In this document: in pieces, positions 10,160-18,269 of the stretch
Position numbering within the stretch: the stretch's first letter is position 1
How the letters are laid out: each line of letters opens with the position of its first letter
Origin: Xenorhabdus thuongxuanensis
GTDB taxonomy: Bacteria > Pseudomonadota > Gammaproteobacteria > Enterobacterales > Enterobacteriaceae
Length of the DNA: 64,000 bases
Assembly: GCF_001908095.1 (NCBI RefSeq)
Contig: NZ_MKGR01000002.1
Span: 149,939 to 213,938, forward strand
Direction: 5' to 3'
The notes under the pieces: generated by a model
Told to the model about the DNA's origin: nothing
Database searches by the model: none
Seen by the model: only the letters and a program-made list of their open reading frames with translations
Translations under genes and position numbers: made by a program

Positions 10160-11290
10160 ATGTCCTATACCACTTTTTCACAAGTAAAAAATGATCAGCT
10201 ACAAGAACCGATGTTTTTCGGTCAGTCTGTTAATGTGGCGCGTTTTGATCAGCAAAAATATCCTATTTTTGAGAAGCTGATTGAAAAACAACTCTCCTTC
10301 TTTTGGCGTCCAGAAGAAGTAGATGTTGCTCGTGATCGCATTGACTATAACGCATTGCCGGATCATGAAAAGCACATTTTCATTAGCAATCTAAAATACC
10401 AGACGTTATTGGATTCCATTCAGGGCCGTAGTCCGAATGTGGCTTTTCTGCCATTGATTTCCATTCCTGAATTGGAAACATGGGTCGAAACGTGGTCGTT
10501 TTCAGAAACAATCCACTCGCGTTCTTACACACATATTATCCGTAATATTGTGAATGATCCTTCTATCGTATTTGATGATATTGTGGAGAACGAGCAGATT
10601 TTAAAACGCGCAAAAGACATTTCCGCGTATTACGATGATCTGATCGAGATGACCAACTATTATCATCTGTTCGGTGAAGGAAAGCATGATGTTGCAGGTA
10701 AAACAATTACCGTTAATCTGCGTGGATTGAAAAAGCAACTTTACTTATGTTTGATGAGCGTTAACGCCCTAGAGGCTATCCGCTTCTATGTCAGTTTCGC
10801 TTGCTCATTTGCTTTTGCTGAACGTGAATTGATGGAAGGTAACGCCAAAATTATTAAACTGATTGCTCGTGATGAAGCACTGCATTTAACGGGAACGCAG
10901 CACATGTTGAACCTGTTGCGCTCTGGTCAGGATGATCCTGAAATGGCGGAAATTGCCAAAGAGTGTGAACAAGAGTGCTACGATCTGTTTGTACAGGCAG
11001 CAGAGCAGGAAAAAGAGTGGGCTGATTACTTGTTTAAAGATGGCTCCATGATCGGACTGAATAAAGATATTCTGTGTCAGTATGTTGAATATATCACCAA
11101 TATTCGTATGCAGGCAGTTGGCTTGAAGTTACCATTTGAAACCCGTTCTAATCCGATCCCATGGATTAATTCATGGCTGGTTTCTGATAATGTTCAAGTG
11201 GCTCCACAGGAAGTTGAAGTCAGCTCTTACTTGGTTGGTCAGATTGATTCGGAAGTCAATACTGAGGATCTCAGTGGTTTCGAACTCTGA
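10160..11290 (+). CDS. nrdB: Class Ia ribonucleotide reductase small subunit
   Basis: A 376-residue NrdB, the same length as in E. coli. It houses the diiron-tyrosyl radical that is transferred to NrdA. The iron-ligand segments [15 protein letters not shown] (containing Glu, His and the radical Tyr of the family), [11 protein letters not shown] and [12 protein letters not shown] are intact. The C-terminal tail [12 protein letters not shown] is the NrdA-docking peptide. A ribosome-binding GAGG lies upstream of the ATG, 12 bases after nrdA ends. It is co-transcribed with nrdA and yfaE. Confidence 0.98.
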   Translation: MSYTTFSQVKNDQLQEPMFFGQSVNVARFDQQKYPIFEKLIEKQLSFFWRPEEVDVARDRIDYNALPDHEKHIFISNLKYQTLLDSIQGRSPNVAFLPLISIPELETWVETWSFSETIHSRSYTHIIRNIVNDPSIVFDDIVENEQILKRAKDISAYYDDLIEMTNYYHLFGEGKHDVAGKTITVNLRGLKKQLYLCLMSVNALEAIRFYVSFACSFAFAERELMEGNAKIIKLIARDEALHLTGTQHMLNLLRSGQDDPEMAEIAKECEQECYDLFVQAAEQEKEWADYLFKDGSMIGLNKDILCQYVEYITNIRMQAVGLKLPFETRSNPIPWINSWLVSDNVQVAPQEVEVSSYLVGQIDSEVNTEDLSGFEL

Positions 11291-11291
11291 T

Positions 11292-11558
11292 ATGGCTGAT
11301 TACAAAGTCACCCTGCCGTCACGGCAGGGGTTATATATCCATTATTCTTCTGGTTTGCACGACAATTTGTTGGCAGCACTGGAGCACGGCAAAGTTCAGC
11401 CTGAATACCAATGTCGGCAGGGATATTGCGGTTCTTGTCGTGTTCGTCTGGTCAAAGGGAAGGTTGGTTATCCTTGTAAGCCATTGGCGTTTGTTAATGA
11501 AGGGGAAATTTTACCCTGTAGTTGTTATCCACTGACGGATATTGAAATTGAGCTTTAA
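11292..11558 (+). CDS. yfaE: 2Fe-2S ferredoxin YfaE
   Basis: An 88-residue plant-type ferredoxin that maintains the NrdB diferric-tyrosyl cofactor by electron delivery. Cluster cysteines are visible as C41, C46 and C49 in CRQGYCGSC, with the fourth at C76 or C78 in LPCSC. The start ATG lies one base after the nrdB stop, so translation is probably coupled. The position as third nrd gene is conserved in enterobacteria. An open frame extends upstream inside nrdB but is not conserved. Confidence 0.95.
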   Translation: MADYKVTLPSRQGLYIHYSSGLHDNLLAALEHGKVQPEYQCRQGYCGSCRVRLVKGKVGYPCKPLAFVNEGEILPCSCYPLTDIEIEL

Positions 11559-11618
11559 TTTCTCTTAAATTAGCCAATCCTATTACTGCTGCAACAGACC
11601 TCGAATTATTCTTGATTG

Positions 11619-11650
11619 TGGACATATCGATCATCACGACGGTATGTCCA
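11619..11650. other. Hairpin downstream of yfaE
   Basis: An 8-bp stem (TGGACATA with TATGTCCA) with a 16-base loop follows the nrd operon. It lacks a T-run, so terminator function is uncertain. The rest of 11559-11809 shows no convincing gene. Confidence 0.3.
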
Positions 11651-11809
11651 TATTCCCACCATTTTTCCACTTATCTCTTCACGATATTCCAAAAATAAAT
11701 AAACAAAACCTTTATTGCTATGTTTGTTCCTTTTATGCTGTTGGCAACAACGGATTAGAGGTGATTTGATACTTACAGTTTTACCCAGCAAAATAAATGA
11801 AGGAGAACA

Positions 11810-12586
11810 ATGATGTATAAAATTGATTATAATTCATATCGTTCGGCCAAAAGTTTTAACAGACGTTCCTGTTTTTTAGTTATGCACTATACTGTATTGA
11901 ATTTTGAGAAATCTATTCAGGCATTGACTGGAGAGCTTGTCAGTGCTCATTACCTAGTTCCCACCCCAGATGATCCGACTTATCAAGCAGCTGGATTTGA
12001 TAAAGTTCGCATATTCAATTTAGTCGATGAACTTGAAAGAGCCTGGCATGCAGGAATCAGTTGTTGGGCTGGGCGAGAAGGGTTGAATGATACATCCATA
12101 GGTATTGAGATTGTGAATGAGGCCAGTGATGATCATGGCGTTTTCACTTTCCCTCCTTATCACCCTGATCAAATTTCTGCTCTTAAAGAGTTAGCCATCA
12201 ATATATTACAACGTTACCCAGATATTAAACCGACTCATGTTGTAGGACATTCAGATATTTCATGGCAAAGAAAAACTGATCCAGGTCCATCTTTTCCGTG
12301 GAAAGAATTATATGATGCAGGAGTTGGTGCATGGTATGACGAAGAAACTAAGCAGAAATATATTGAACAATTCGGGCATTGCCTACCAGATACCACCGAG
12401 ATTTTAGAAAAGTTTAAGTGTTATGGTTATGACATCACAGGTGCAGAAAAAGAAGAAAATTTTCAATCCTTAGTTAAAGCATTCCAAATGCACTTCCGTC
12501 AATCATATTATGACGGTGTACCAGATATAGAAACCATCGCCATTTTATATGCCTTGGTTGAAAAATACTTTGATAATAAATCCTAA
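11810..12586 (+). CDS. N-acetylmuramoyl-L-alanine amidase, AmiD-like
   Basis: A 258-residue Amidase_2-family protein predicted to cleave the amide between MurNAc and L-Ala of peptidoglycan or anhydro-muropeptides. Probable zinc ligands are H26 in VMHYT, H147 in VGHSDIS and D157 in TDPGPSFPW, with the conserved AWHAG segment near 78-82. The C-terminal region resembles the small peptidoglycan-binding part of AmiD. Unlike AmiD, a lipoprotein, it starts MMYKIDYNSY with no signal peptide or lipobox, so it is either cytoplasmic (AmpD-like role) or exported another way. AGGAG at 11801-11805 supports the ATG at 11810 (11813 also possible). It stands alone. Confidence 0.85.
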   Translation: MMYKIDYNSYRSAKSFNRRSCFLVMHYTVLNFEKSIQALTGELVSAHYLVPTPDDPTYQAAGFDKVRIFNLVDELERAWHAGISCWAGREGLNDTSIGIEIVNEASDDHGVFTFPPYHPDQISALKELAINILQRYPDIKPTHVVGHSDISWQRKTDPGPSFPWKELYDAGVGAWYDEETKQKYIEQFGHCLPDTTEILEKFKCYGYDITGAEKEENFQSLVKAFQMHFRQSYYDGVPDIETIAILYALVEKYFDNKS

Positions 12587-12722
12587 TTTCTAATGAAATA
12601 TATTTTATAGATGCCAGATTGCAGTTTGTTAATTGAGCTGCAATTTGAAAGATGAAGAAAATATAGTATAGAAATAATTTTAATTATGATTTAATTGGTT
12701 ACTATTGATGGGGAATAATTAA

Positions 12723-13364
12723 ATGATAAAGGTTTGGGGGCGAAAAACTTCATCTAATGTTCAGGCATTAATGTGGTGTATTGGTGAATTAGGGCTTCCT
12801 TTTACTCGCTATGATATTGGGCATAAATATGGTGGTAATAACACAGCAGAATTTTTGTCCATGAATCCGAATGGAACGGTACCGGTTATCAAGGATGGTG
12901 ATAGCGCACCAATTTGGGAAACAGGAGCCATTTTACGCTATCTTGCTAATCGATATGCTAAAGCGCCTTTTTGGCCGGAAGATTTTGTAGCTCGTACCCA
13001 TATAGATAAGTGGGCTGAATGGTCGAAAATAAATATAGCTCTTAATTTTACTGCTCCTATATTCTGGCGAGTAGTTCGTACTGCACCACAGCATCAAGAT
13101 CAGGAAGAAATAGCTAAAGCAATTTATAAATTAGGCAATATGTTAAATATTGCTGAAATGCAGCTTGAGAAACATAAATTTATTGCTGGTGATTATTTTA
13201 CTCTTGCAGATATACAATTTGGCCACATACTCTATCGGTATTTTGATATAAAAATTAATCGTCCAATGCATCCTGAAATTATTAATTATTACGATAGATT
13301 AACTGAAAGACACGCTTTTAGAGAATATGTCATGGTTTCTTATGAAGAATTGAGAATCATCTGA
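12723..13364 (+). CDS. Glutathione S-transferase family protein
   Basis: A 213-residue protein with an N-terminal thioredoxin-like GST domain (MIKVWGRKTSSNVQALMW, then the cis-Pro loop GTVPVI and the glutathione gamma-Glu contact region WETGAILRYLA) and an all-helical C-terminal domain. Family members conjugate glutathione to electrophiles or act as dehalogenase-like enzymes; the substrate is not predictable. Ser10/Ser11 could be the catalytic residue. GGGGA upstream of the ATG serves as a weak ribosome site. It is monocistronic and converges with the next gene. Confidence 0.85.
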   Translation: MIKVWGRKTSSNVQALMWCIGELGLPFTRYDIGHKYGGNNTAEFLSMNPNGTVPVIKDGDSAPIWETGAILRYLANRYAKAPFWPEDFVARTHIDKWAEWSKINIALNFTAPIFWRVVRTAPQHQDQEEIAKAIYKLGNMLNIAEMQLEKHKFIAGDYFTLADIQFGHILYRYFDIKINRPMHPEIINYYDRLTERHAFREYVMVSYEELRII

Positions 13365-13401
13365 ACATACAATTTTTGAGATCTTAAACGAAAAAATGAT
13401 G

Positions 13402-13426
13402 ACAGGCATAAGAGGATTATGCCTGT
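13402..13426 (-). terminator. Terminator between GST gene and small membrane protein gene
   Basis: A 9-bp stem (ACAGGCATA with TATGCCTGT) lies between convergent genes. On the minus strand a T-run follows five bases after the stem, so it mainly fits the end of the minus-strand gene; it could serve both. Confidence 0.6.
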
Positions 13427-13447
13427 GATTATGTATTCTGCTAATTT

Positions 13448-13798
13448 TTATGCAGAGATCACACGTGTATGATTAATGCAATGCGCTATAATTTTGTAAA
13501 GATATACAAAATATAAAAGACCAAATGTAATAAAAGAGAGAATAGCCCAAATCACAACATATCCAATTATTTGAACTAAACTGATCTCACAATTTAATTT
13601 GCCGATGATTTGTCCACTATCTCGGTCTATAACATGCGTTTTGTTAATGATAAAACGAGTCATATAGTAGGGAAACACGAAGGCACCTAAACCTAATGTA
13701 AATAAAATAATCAGAAACCAGATGACGAGATGTAAAATAATCTCAAGTATCCCTAATTCTGATTTTAACTTCAGACTACGAAAGTCCATTAAGTTCAT
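13448..13798 (-). CDS. Small two-helix inner-membrane protein, DUF898-like
   Basis: A 116-residue protein with two strong membrane helices (about 20-45 and 75-100) separated by a short loop. The repeated pattern WFLIILFTLGLGAFVFPYYM / WAILSFITFGLLYFVYLY and a short beta-like middle (VIDRDSGQIIGKL) suggest an internal duplication and resemble YjgN/DUF898-type proteins. The ATG at 13798 follows AGGAG by six bases; an earlier in-frame ATG lacks support. Function is unknown and no operon partner is seen. Confidence 0.7.
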   Translation of the reverse strand: MNLMDFRSLKLKSELGILEIILHLVIWFLIILFTLGLGAFVFPYYMTRFIINKTHVIDRDSGQIIGKLNCEISLVQIIGYVVIWAILSFITFGLLYFVYLYKIIAHCINHTRVISA

Positions 13799-13930
13799 AG
13801 TGTTCTCCTGATATTTAAATAAATATTGCAAGTCAGTCAGCATAGAAAATTTATGAAATCTATGCCTTCATTTTGATTTTGCAGGTTGCTGCTTTGTTGG
13901 TTGTTTTCTCGCCTGATAACTATTCAGTTA

Positions 13931-14125
13931 CATAGAATTATCTATGCTAGTGAGGTGCCATTGCCTTGTCGCAGTATTGCGACTTGAAATTTATTAGGCA
14001 TATTAAGACAAATTTTTCGGAACAGAAGTTCAATGAATAGCATGTAAATAATGAAACAGGCAAGAAAGCATTTACCTTAGGTCTGTAGCGACGATAAAAA
14101 AGCCAGTTTTCGACTGGCTTATTTT
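13931..14125 (+). ncRNA. Candidate small RNA ending in an orphan terminator
   Basis: The stretch 13844-14284 has no convincing gene. It contains two perfect small hairpins (CATAGA/TCTATG at 13931-13946; GTCGCA/TGCGAC at 13968-13983) and then a perfect terminator-like stem AGCCAGT/ACTGGCT at 14101-14118, flanked by A- and T-runs that make it usable from either strand. No neighbouring coding gene needs it. A short regulatory RNA on either strand is plausible; no known family is recognised and no promoter is assigned. Confidence 0.35.
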
Positions 14126-14284
14126 TATATTATAGCAGCTCTTACATAAAACGAGTTGCTGATAACCGGATAACAACGCAGTGTACATTTGAGAGGAAAG
14201 ATTTTACAGATTTCATGATGATTTCCTTTGAGGGTTATAAATTGTGATTTACTTCACGAAAATCTAAATTCTGAGGAGGATTTT

Positions 14285-14332
14285 ATGCTCAAAAGCAAAA
14301 GAGTCAAGATATTTATTAAAATATTTTTTTAA
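14285..14332 (+). CDS. Candidate 15-residue small protein
   Basis: A very good Shine-Dalgarno (GAGGAGG) lies five bases before an ATG that opens a 15-codon frame, MLKSKRVKIFIKIFF, ending in TAA within an AT-rich run. The peptide is basic then hydrophobic, like small membrane-active peptides. It may instead be the remnant of a lost gene. Support is only the ribosome site. The rest of 14333-14527 is very AT-rich with no gene seen. Confidence 0.3.
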   Translation: MLKSKRVKIFIKIFF

Positions 14333-14527
14333 AAATTAAAAAAAATTTGCATAAAATAATAATTTATTGATATTTAAAGTATTATTTTTTATTTTGTTTT
14401 TTGTAGAGATTTTATCACCCAGTATAATTGTAGCTTTATTGATTGTTTTTTCATCTACACTTGATCTCTGGATTATTTTTTAAACCAAAAATAATCTTGG
14501 TGCTCAATCTGGTAGCGGGAAAAATGA

Positions 14528-14968
14528 ATGAAAATCAGTGAAAGCGGTATTAATAAACTCAAAAATTATGAAGGCTTGAAATTGAAAGCGTATCCAGATC
14601 CTGCCACTGGAGCAGCACCATGGACAATTGGATATGGTCATACAAAAGGAGTTGAGTCTGGACAAGTGATAACTACGCAACAGGCTGAGGAGTTTTTACA
14701 TCAAGATTTTATCCCTGTTTATGCAGCTATTCAGCAGTTAGTTAAGGTACCTCTAACACAAGGGCAATTTGATGCTTTATGTTCGCTTATTTTCAATTTA
14801 GGGATAGGTAATTTTACTCATTCAACATTGTTGAAAAAATTGAATACAGGTGATTACCAAGGTGCAGCAAAGGAGTTTGTGAAATGGAATAGTGTCAATG
14901 GGAAAGAATTAGTAGCTTTGCGTATGCGAAGTGAATCTGCGCAGAAAACATTCTTATCAATAACATGA
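14528..14968 (+). CDS. Orphan phage-type endolysin (GH24 lysozyme)
   Basis: A 146-residue muramidase that cleaves MurNAc-GlcNAc bonds. The probable catalytic triad is E15 (NYEGLKL), D24 (YPDPATG) and T33 (PWTIGYGHT). It has no signal peptide or SAR helix, so release would need a holin or other pore. It is clearly paralogous to the prophage endolysin at 36408, sharing most of the N-terminal half, yet lies 3.5 kb outside the prophage with no holin or spanin beside it. It is either a remnant of an older phage or a recruited host gene, as lone lysozymes are in insect-associated enterics. Confidence 0.9.
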   Translation: MKISESGINKLKNYEGLKLKAYPDPATGAAPWTIGYGHTKGVESGQVITTQQAEEFLHQDFIPVYAAIQQLVKVPLTQGQFDALCSLIFNLGIGNFTHSTLLKKLNTGDYQGAAKEFVKWNSVNGKELVALRMRSESAQKTFLSIT

Positions 14969-15114
14969 TCAAATAAATGTTGTGGTGGTTTTTTAGGCTA
15001 TCAGAAATAAAAAGTAGAAGTTTAATCAAATTATCACTAATAGCCTAATGAATAAACGATCAATATGGTAAGGATGTAATCCTTTTGATAAGAAATTAAC
15101 TGTAAAATAAATAA

Positions 15115-15510
15115 CTAAATTTCTGAAGTACCATGTTGTAATATAACACGATAACCATCGATATCTTCGAAAGTTTTTCCGTTCTTATCCCAATAAGGAT
15201 TATAAGAAGGAACGAGAATAAACCCGGCATTTTGCATTAATTGTACGTGCTCTTGCCATTCAAGTTCATCTTCTATATAAAATACTAATAAATTATCTTT
15301 AGTTGGGGCTTTACCAACATGTGTATTGTGGTGATGAGTAAATTCAAGATGCCAGGAATGGTTGGGATGCCCTAGCATAATACCATCAAAACCATCGTGA
15401 TCTTTGAATTCTCCTAGTACGATAAAATCTAAGCCATGACAATACATTTCTGCAATTTTAGTAAGATTATCTGTTGGTCTGGCAATCCTAAGAATAGTTG
15501 ATTTTTTCAT
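15115..15510 (-). CDS. VOC (glyoxalase/bleomycin-resistance fold) family protein
   Basis: A 131-residue protein of the vicinal-oxygen-chelate fold, similar to YycE-type proteins. It has two beta-alpha-beta-beta-beta modules (about 1-60 and 70-130). Possible metal ligands are the His/Glu of WHLEFTHHH near 53-60 and the C-terminal DIDGYRVILQ strand. Family members bind metals for isomerase, dioxygenase or thiol-transferase chemistry, or bind antibiotics; the substrate cannot be inferred. The start is the ATG at 15510. Confidence 0.75.
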   Translation of the reverse strand: MKKSTILRIARPTDNLTKIAEMYCHGLDFIVLGEFKDHDGFDGIMLGHPNHSWHLEFTHHHNTHVGKAPTKDNLLVFYIEDELEWQEHVQLMQNAGFILVPSYNPYWDKNGKTFEDIDGYRVILQHGTSEI

Positions 15511-15580
15511 ATTTTTCTATGTGTAGAGTTGTGTTAGGTGAATATATATTATCTGAAAAGTATTTTAATTTTTTAGACAA

Positions 15581-15609
15581 AAGTGCTGGTCATTTGCCAG
15601 CACTTTTTG
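15581..15609 (-). terminator. Terminator downstream of the LPMO gene
   Basis: A 9-bp stem (AAGTGCTGG with CCAGCACTT) lies about 50 bp past the LPMO stop. The T-run is better on the plus strand, but the only gene ending nearby is on the minus strand; the flanks are symmetric enough to act both ways. Confidence 0.55.
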
Positions 15610-15655
15610 TACTCAGATAATATTTATAAATAAAATTTTAGTATGATTAAAAATA

Positions 15656-16249
15656 TTATTTAATATCAACATCAATAACTTGATAGAAGGCATTAGTGGT
15701 ATCAGCAATTGTCCACACACCGAGAATAACATGGTAGCCTGAACGATCGGGAATATCACAGTTCAGAGAGACAGTTTGGCCTGGCCTTTTTCCATTATCA
15801 AAACGCTCACAGAAAGGCTTTAGATCAAATTGAGAGCGTGTTAGAGGTTTGTTTGGATCCCAGCCAGGTTTGGTAATATAGAATTGCCATGAAGTAGTGC
15901 TATGCCGGGCTGTTATTGTCCAATTAAATTTGTTGATTCCTTTATTGATAGCGACATGATGCCAGCGGTCTGTACTTTGTTCATTGAGTTGTTTGAACTG
16001 ACCAACACCACCACTTGCGATTTGTCCGTCTGGTGGCCCCCCTTGTGGGAAGCCTTTGGGGCCTTCAACCGATTGTGGTTCGTACGTGACAGGCCCGCAG
16101 TTTTTATTGATGCTTTTTTGGCATAAAAGTGCCCTGCTTGGTGGTGTGTCGACATATCCATGATTTGAATCTGGTTCAGCAATACTAGAGAATGGGATAG
16201 AACTAAAAGCCGTCAATCCCGCCAAAAGTAGAGACTTTTTAATATTCAT
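15656..16249 (-). CDS. Chitin-active lytic polysaccharide monooxygenase (AA10, CBP21-like)
   Basis: A 197-residue secreted protein closely resembling Serratia CBP21: HGYV, PSRALLC, VTYEPQSVEG, TARHSTTSW, DLKPFCERF and NAFYQVIDVD blocks align in order. Such enzymes oxidatively cleave chitin using a copper ion held by an N-terminal His and a second His (here in TARHSTTSW). A signal peptide (about 1-24, ending SSIA) is clear. Oddly, five residues (EPDSN) lie between the apparent cleavage site and the copper-binding His30, whereas CBP21 matures directly at His. Either cleavage occurs at N-H or the copper site is altered. There is no additional chitin-binding module. Confidence 0.9.
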   Translation of the reverse strand: MNIKKSLLLAGLTAFSSIPFSSIAEPDSNHGYVDTPPSRALLCQKSINKNCGPVTYEPQSVEGPKGFPQGGPPDGQIASGGVGQFKQLNEQSTDRWHHVAINKGINKFNWTITARHSTTSWQFYITKPGWDPNKPLTRSQFDLKPFCERFDNGKRPGQTVSLNCDIPDRSGYHVILGVWTIADTTNAFYQVIDVDIK

Positions 16250-16516
16250 GATGAATTTCCTATTTTTTCCTTACTTGACTGTAAAATAAGTGAATTTATT
16301 TTCTTATTATTATATTAATCATTGATGAAATTTAAATTTCTTATAATGGAAGTACATGGAAATATTTATAACAAAATTATATGATTATAAATACTTAATT
16401 TATGATAGAGGTATGCCAGAAAGATATTATTGAGAGATATAATTGTCATTGATTCTGACACAATGACATATGGTAGGAAAGATTCTGTTTTAGAAAGTAT
16501 TTTTAAAAACAAAAAT

Positions 16517-16538
16517 CCCTCCCTGAATTCAGGGAGGG
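16517..16538 (-). terminator. Orphan minus-strand terminator hairpin
   Basis: A perfect 22-bp palindrome (11-bp arms, CCCTCCCTGAA) is followed on the minus strand by ATTTTTGTTTTT. No minus-strand gene lies upstream of it, so it may end a small RNA antisense to the AAC(3) gene leader. The rest of 16250-16700 is AT-rich with no gene seen. Confidence 0.5.
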
Positions 16539-16700
16539 GAAGAGCAAAATAAGAAGCAAATGAGGGTGTACTAAACAAGTAGGATTTTGAGTACACCTAA
16601 ATAAGGTAGCTCCAAATTGAATAATATGCAATAAACCAAACTTAAACAAAGAGTGAGAGTGATATATGAACAGTCTCAAAATCAACATAGGGTTAGAGAT

Positions 16701-17522
16701 ATGATCCAAGTGGGTGAAGATAAATATTGGACAAAATCGATACTTGTTCAGCAGCTACAAAAGATAGGCATAAAACAAGGTGATGTTGTTATGGCTCATG
16801 TTGCTATGCGATCTGTTGGCAACTGTTTGAATGGTGCAGATGATCTTATCCAAGCTATTTTAACTGTTTTGGGAGTTGGAGGAGTATTATTGTGTTATAC
16901 AAATTGGGAACAAAATTATGAAGATAGTTTTGATGTAAGAGGTCATGTTCCATCAGAATTAAAATCTGAAATCATGCCATATGATCGATTATTTTCACGA
17001 GCAAGCAGAGATCATGGTGTATTCTCTGAGTGTGTCAGGACAACCAAAGGAGCTATTCGAAGTCAAAACCCTGGCGCTTCTGTAGTCGCTATTGGAAATA
17101 ATGCTGAGTATTTTGTAGAGAATCATTCATTAGATTATGGCTATGGTAATGATTCACCATTTGCAAAATTGGTGGAGCGTCAGGGAAAAGTTCTTATGGT
17201 TGGCGCTCCATATGAAACCATGAGCCTTTTGCATCATGCTGAACATTTGGCAAATATTCCAAACAAGCGTATTAGAAAAATGGAGATCCCACTATTGCAA
17301 AATAACCAAGTAGAATGGGTGATGTTAGAAGAATTTGATACTGTAGATCCTGTTTGTGAACAATTTAATCAAGATTATTTTAAAGATATTGTTGGGCATT
17401 TTTGTCATGCGCATTCAGAGGTGATTATCGAAGGTATTATTGGATCTGCTAATACACTGCTTGTACCTGCTAAAGAGATATTGAATTATGCAGTATATTG
17501 GATGGAGAATTATCGATCGTGA
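16701..17522 (+). CDS. Aminoglycoside N(3)-acetyltransferase family protein
   Basis: A 273-residue protein of the AAC(3)/YokD family, which transfers acetyl from acetyl-CoA to an amine. Family features include GIKQGDVVMAHVAMRSVG near the N-terminus, the DRLFSRASRDHGVFSECVRTTKGAIRS block with conserved acidic and basic residues, and the LMVGAPYETMSLLHHAEH segment containing the likely catalytic His. The ATG at 16701 is preferred over a GTG at 16653, since conservation begins here and GGG lies at spacing distance. Chromosomal members may act on antibiotics or on self-made natural products; resistance is not shown. Confidence 0.85.
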   Translation: MIQVGEDKYWTKSILVQQLQKIGIKQGDVVMAHVAMRSVGNCLNGADDLIQAILTVLGVGGVLLCYTNWEQNYEDSFDVRGHVPSELKSEIMPYDRLFSRASRDHGVFSECVRTTKGAIRSQNPGASVVAIGNNAEYFVENHSLDYGYGNDSPFAKLVERQGKVLMVGAPYETMSLLHHAEHLANIPNKRIRKMEIPLLQNNQVEWVMLEEFDTVDPVCEQFNQDYFKDIVGHFCHAHSEVIIEGIIGSANTLLVPAKEILNYAVYWMENYRS

Positions 17523-17892
17523 CATCAGTTCAAAAAATATATCAACTTCTATAAATTCACCTGACAACATGGAAAAATATCAGAATGCCAAGAACAATAA
17601 TGGCTCGCAATTCATTGATGTTATATCGAAAATCTATTTTATTCATTAATATAGTAATACTGTATAGTTATTAAACGACCCTAATATCACAGGGTTAAAT
17701 ATTCCTGCCAGCCTTTCCACACATGTTCAAAAGCCATGTCAGGGTAACCTCTTCCTCTCCCTGAACTTTATTTATATTCTGTAAGGAACAGCTATGAATG
17801 TGCTGTTGCCACGGATGTCTTCTACTTCTTTTCTGCTCAAAGGAGTGTCTTTTTGTTCTGAAAATGTATAGGAGTGAATAAATAAACAATTA
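17523..17892. other. AT-rich non-coding stretch before the prophage
   Basis: No gene is supported here. Short open frames on either strand lack ribosome sites and resemble nothing recognisable. The segment leads into a region homologous to the right prophage junction. Confidence 0.5.
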
Positions 17893-18140
17893 TTCTAATA
17901 AATTTTAATTTGAAATCATTGAAAAAAACAGCAAAAAAAAGAAGTTTCACACATCTTTAAACAGAAATAAAACTCATTCAAAAGTTAGTGGATCTTTGCC
18001 ACTTTCCGTCGGCCATTTAACCAGAATTTTACCAATGGCAAATTTGAGGTATAAAAAAACCAACCGTAACAGGTTGGTTTTTCTAGGGAAATTTGGTCGG
18101 CATGATAGGATTTGAACCTACGACCCCCGACACCCCATGA
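17893..18140. repeat. Left copy of extended prophage-junction homology
   Basis: This stretch aligns imperfectly with 56764-57025: both share TTCTAATAAAT, a GAAAAAAACA run, GAGTTTC/AAGTTTC-CACA-CTTT, AAAGTTAG, GTCGGCCATTT, ATTTTACC and a GGTATAAAAAAACCAACC terminator stem before the 69-bp perfect att core. The left copy lies on the host side of attL, so host and phage carry related sequence beyond the tRNA. Confidence 0.7.
18072..18140. other. attL core (69-bp direct repeat)
   Basis: The 69 bp are identical to 56957-57025. They contain half of the tRNA terminator, the spacer and the 3' 47 bases of tRNA-Pro (18094-18140, minus orientation). The tRNA fragment here is cut at the anticodon region and cannot give a tRNA. 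18141-18269 is phage sequence with one ATTTTACC motif (18259) that may be an integrase arm site. Confidence 0.9.
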
Positions 18141-18269
18141 ATGCGATTATTTCACTCTCAAAGCCTTATGTAGCAAGGAGTTAAGGCGTTTTAACTGGTT
18201 TTGCAAACAGTGCATAATCTGCAAAATTCGTACTTTATACATCAATGAGTTAGGATCTATTTTACCATA

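Noticed and set aside
11606..11791. Open frame on the minus strand after yfaE
   Set aside because: No ribosome site, low-complexity composition, and no resemblance to a known family.
17695..17889. Minus-strand open frame left of the prophage
   Set aside because: No ribosome site, and the translated sequence looks random and lies in non-coding AT-rich DNA.
18094..18140. Apparent second tRNA-Pro gene at the left prophage end
   Set aside because: Only the 3' 47 bases are present; the 5' half including the D-arm is missing. It is the att duplication.
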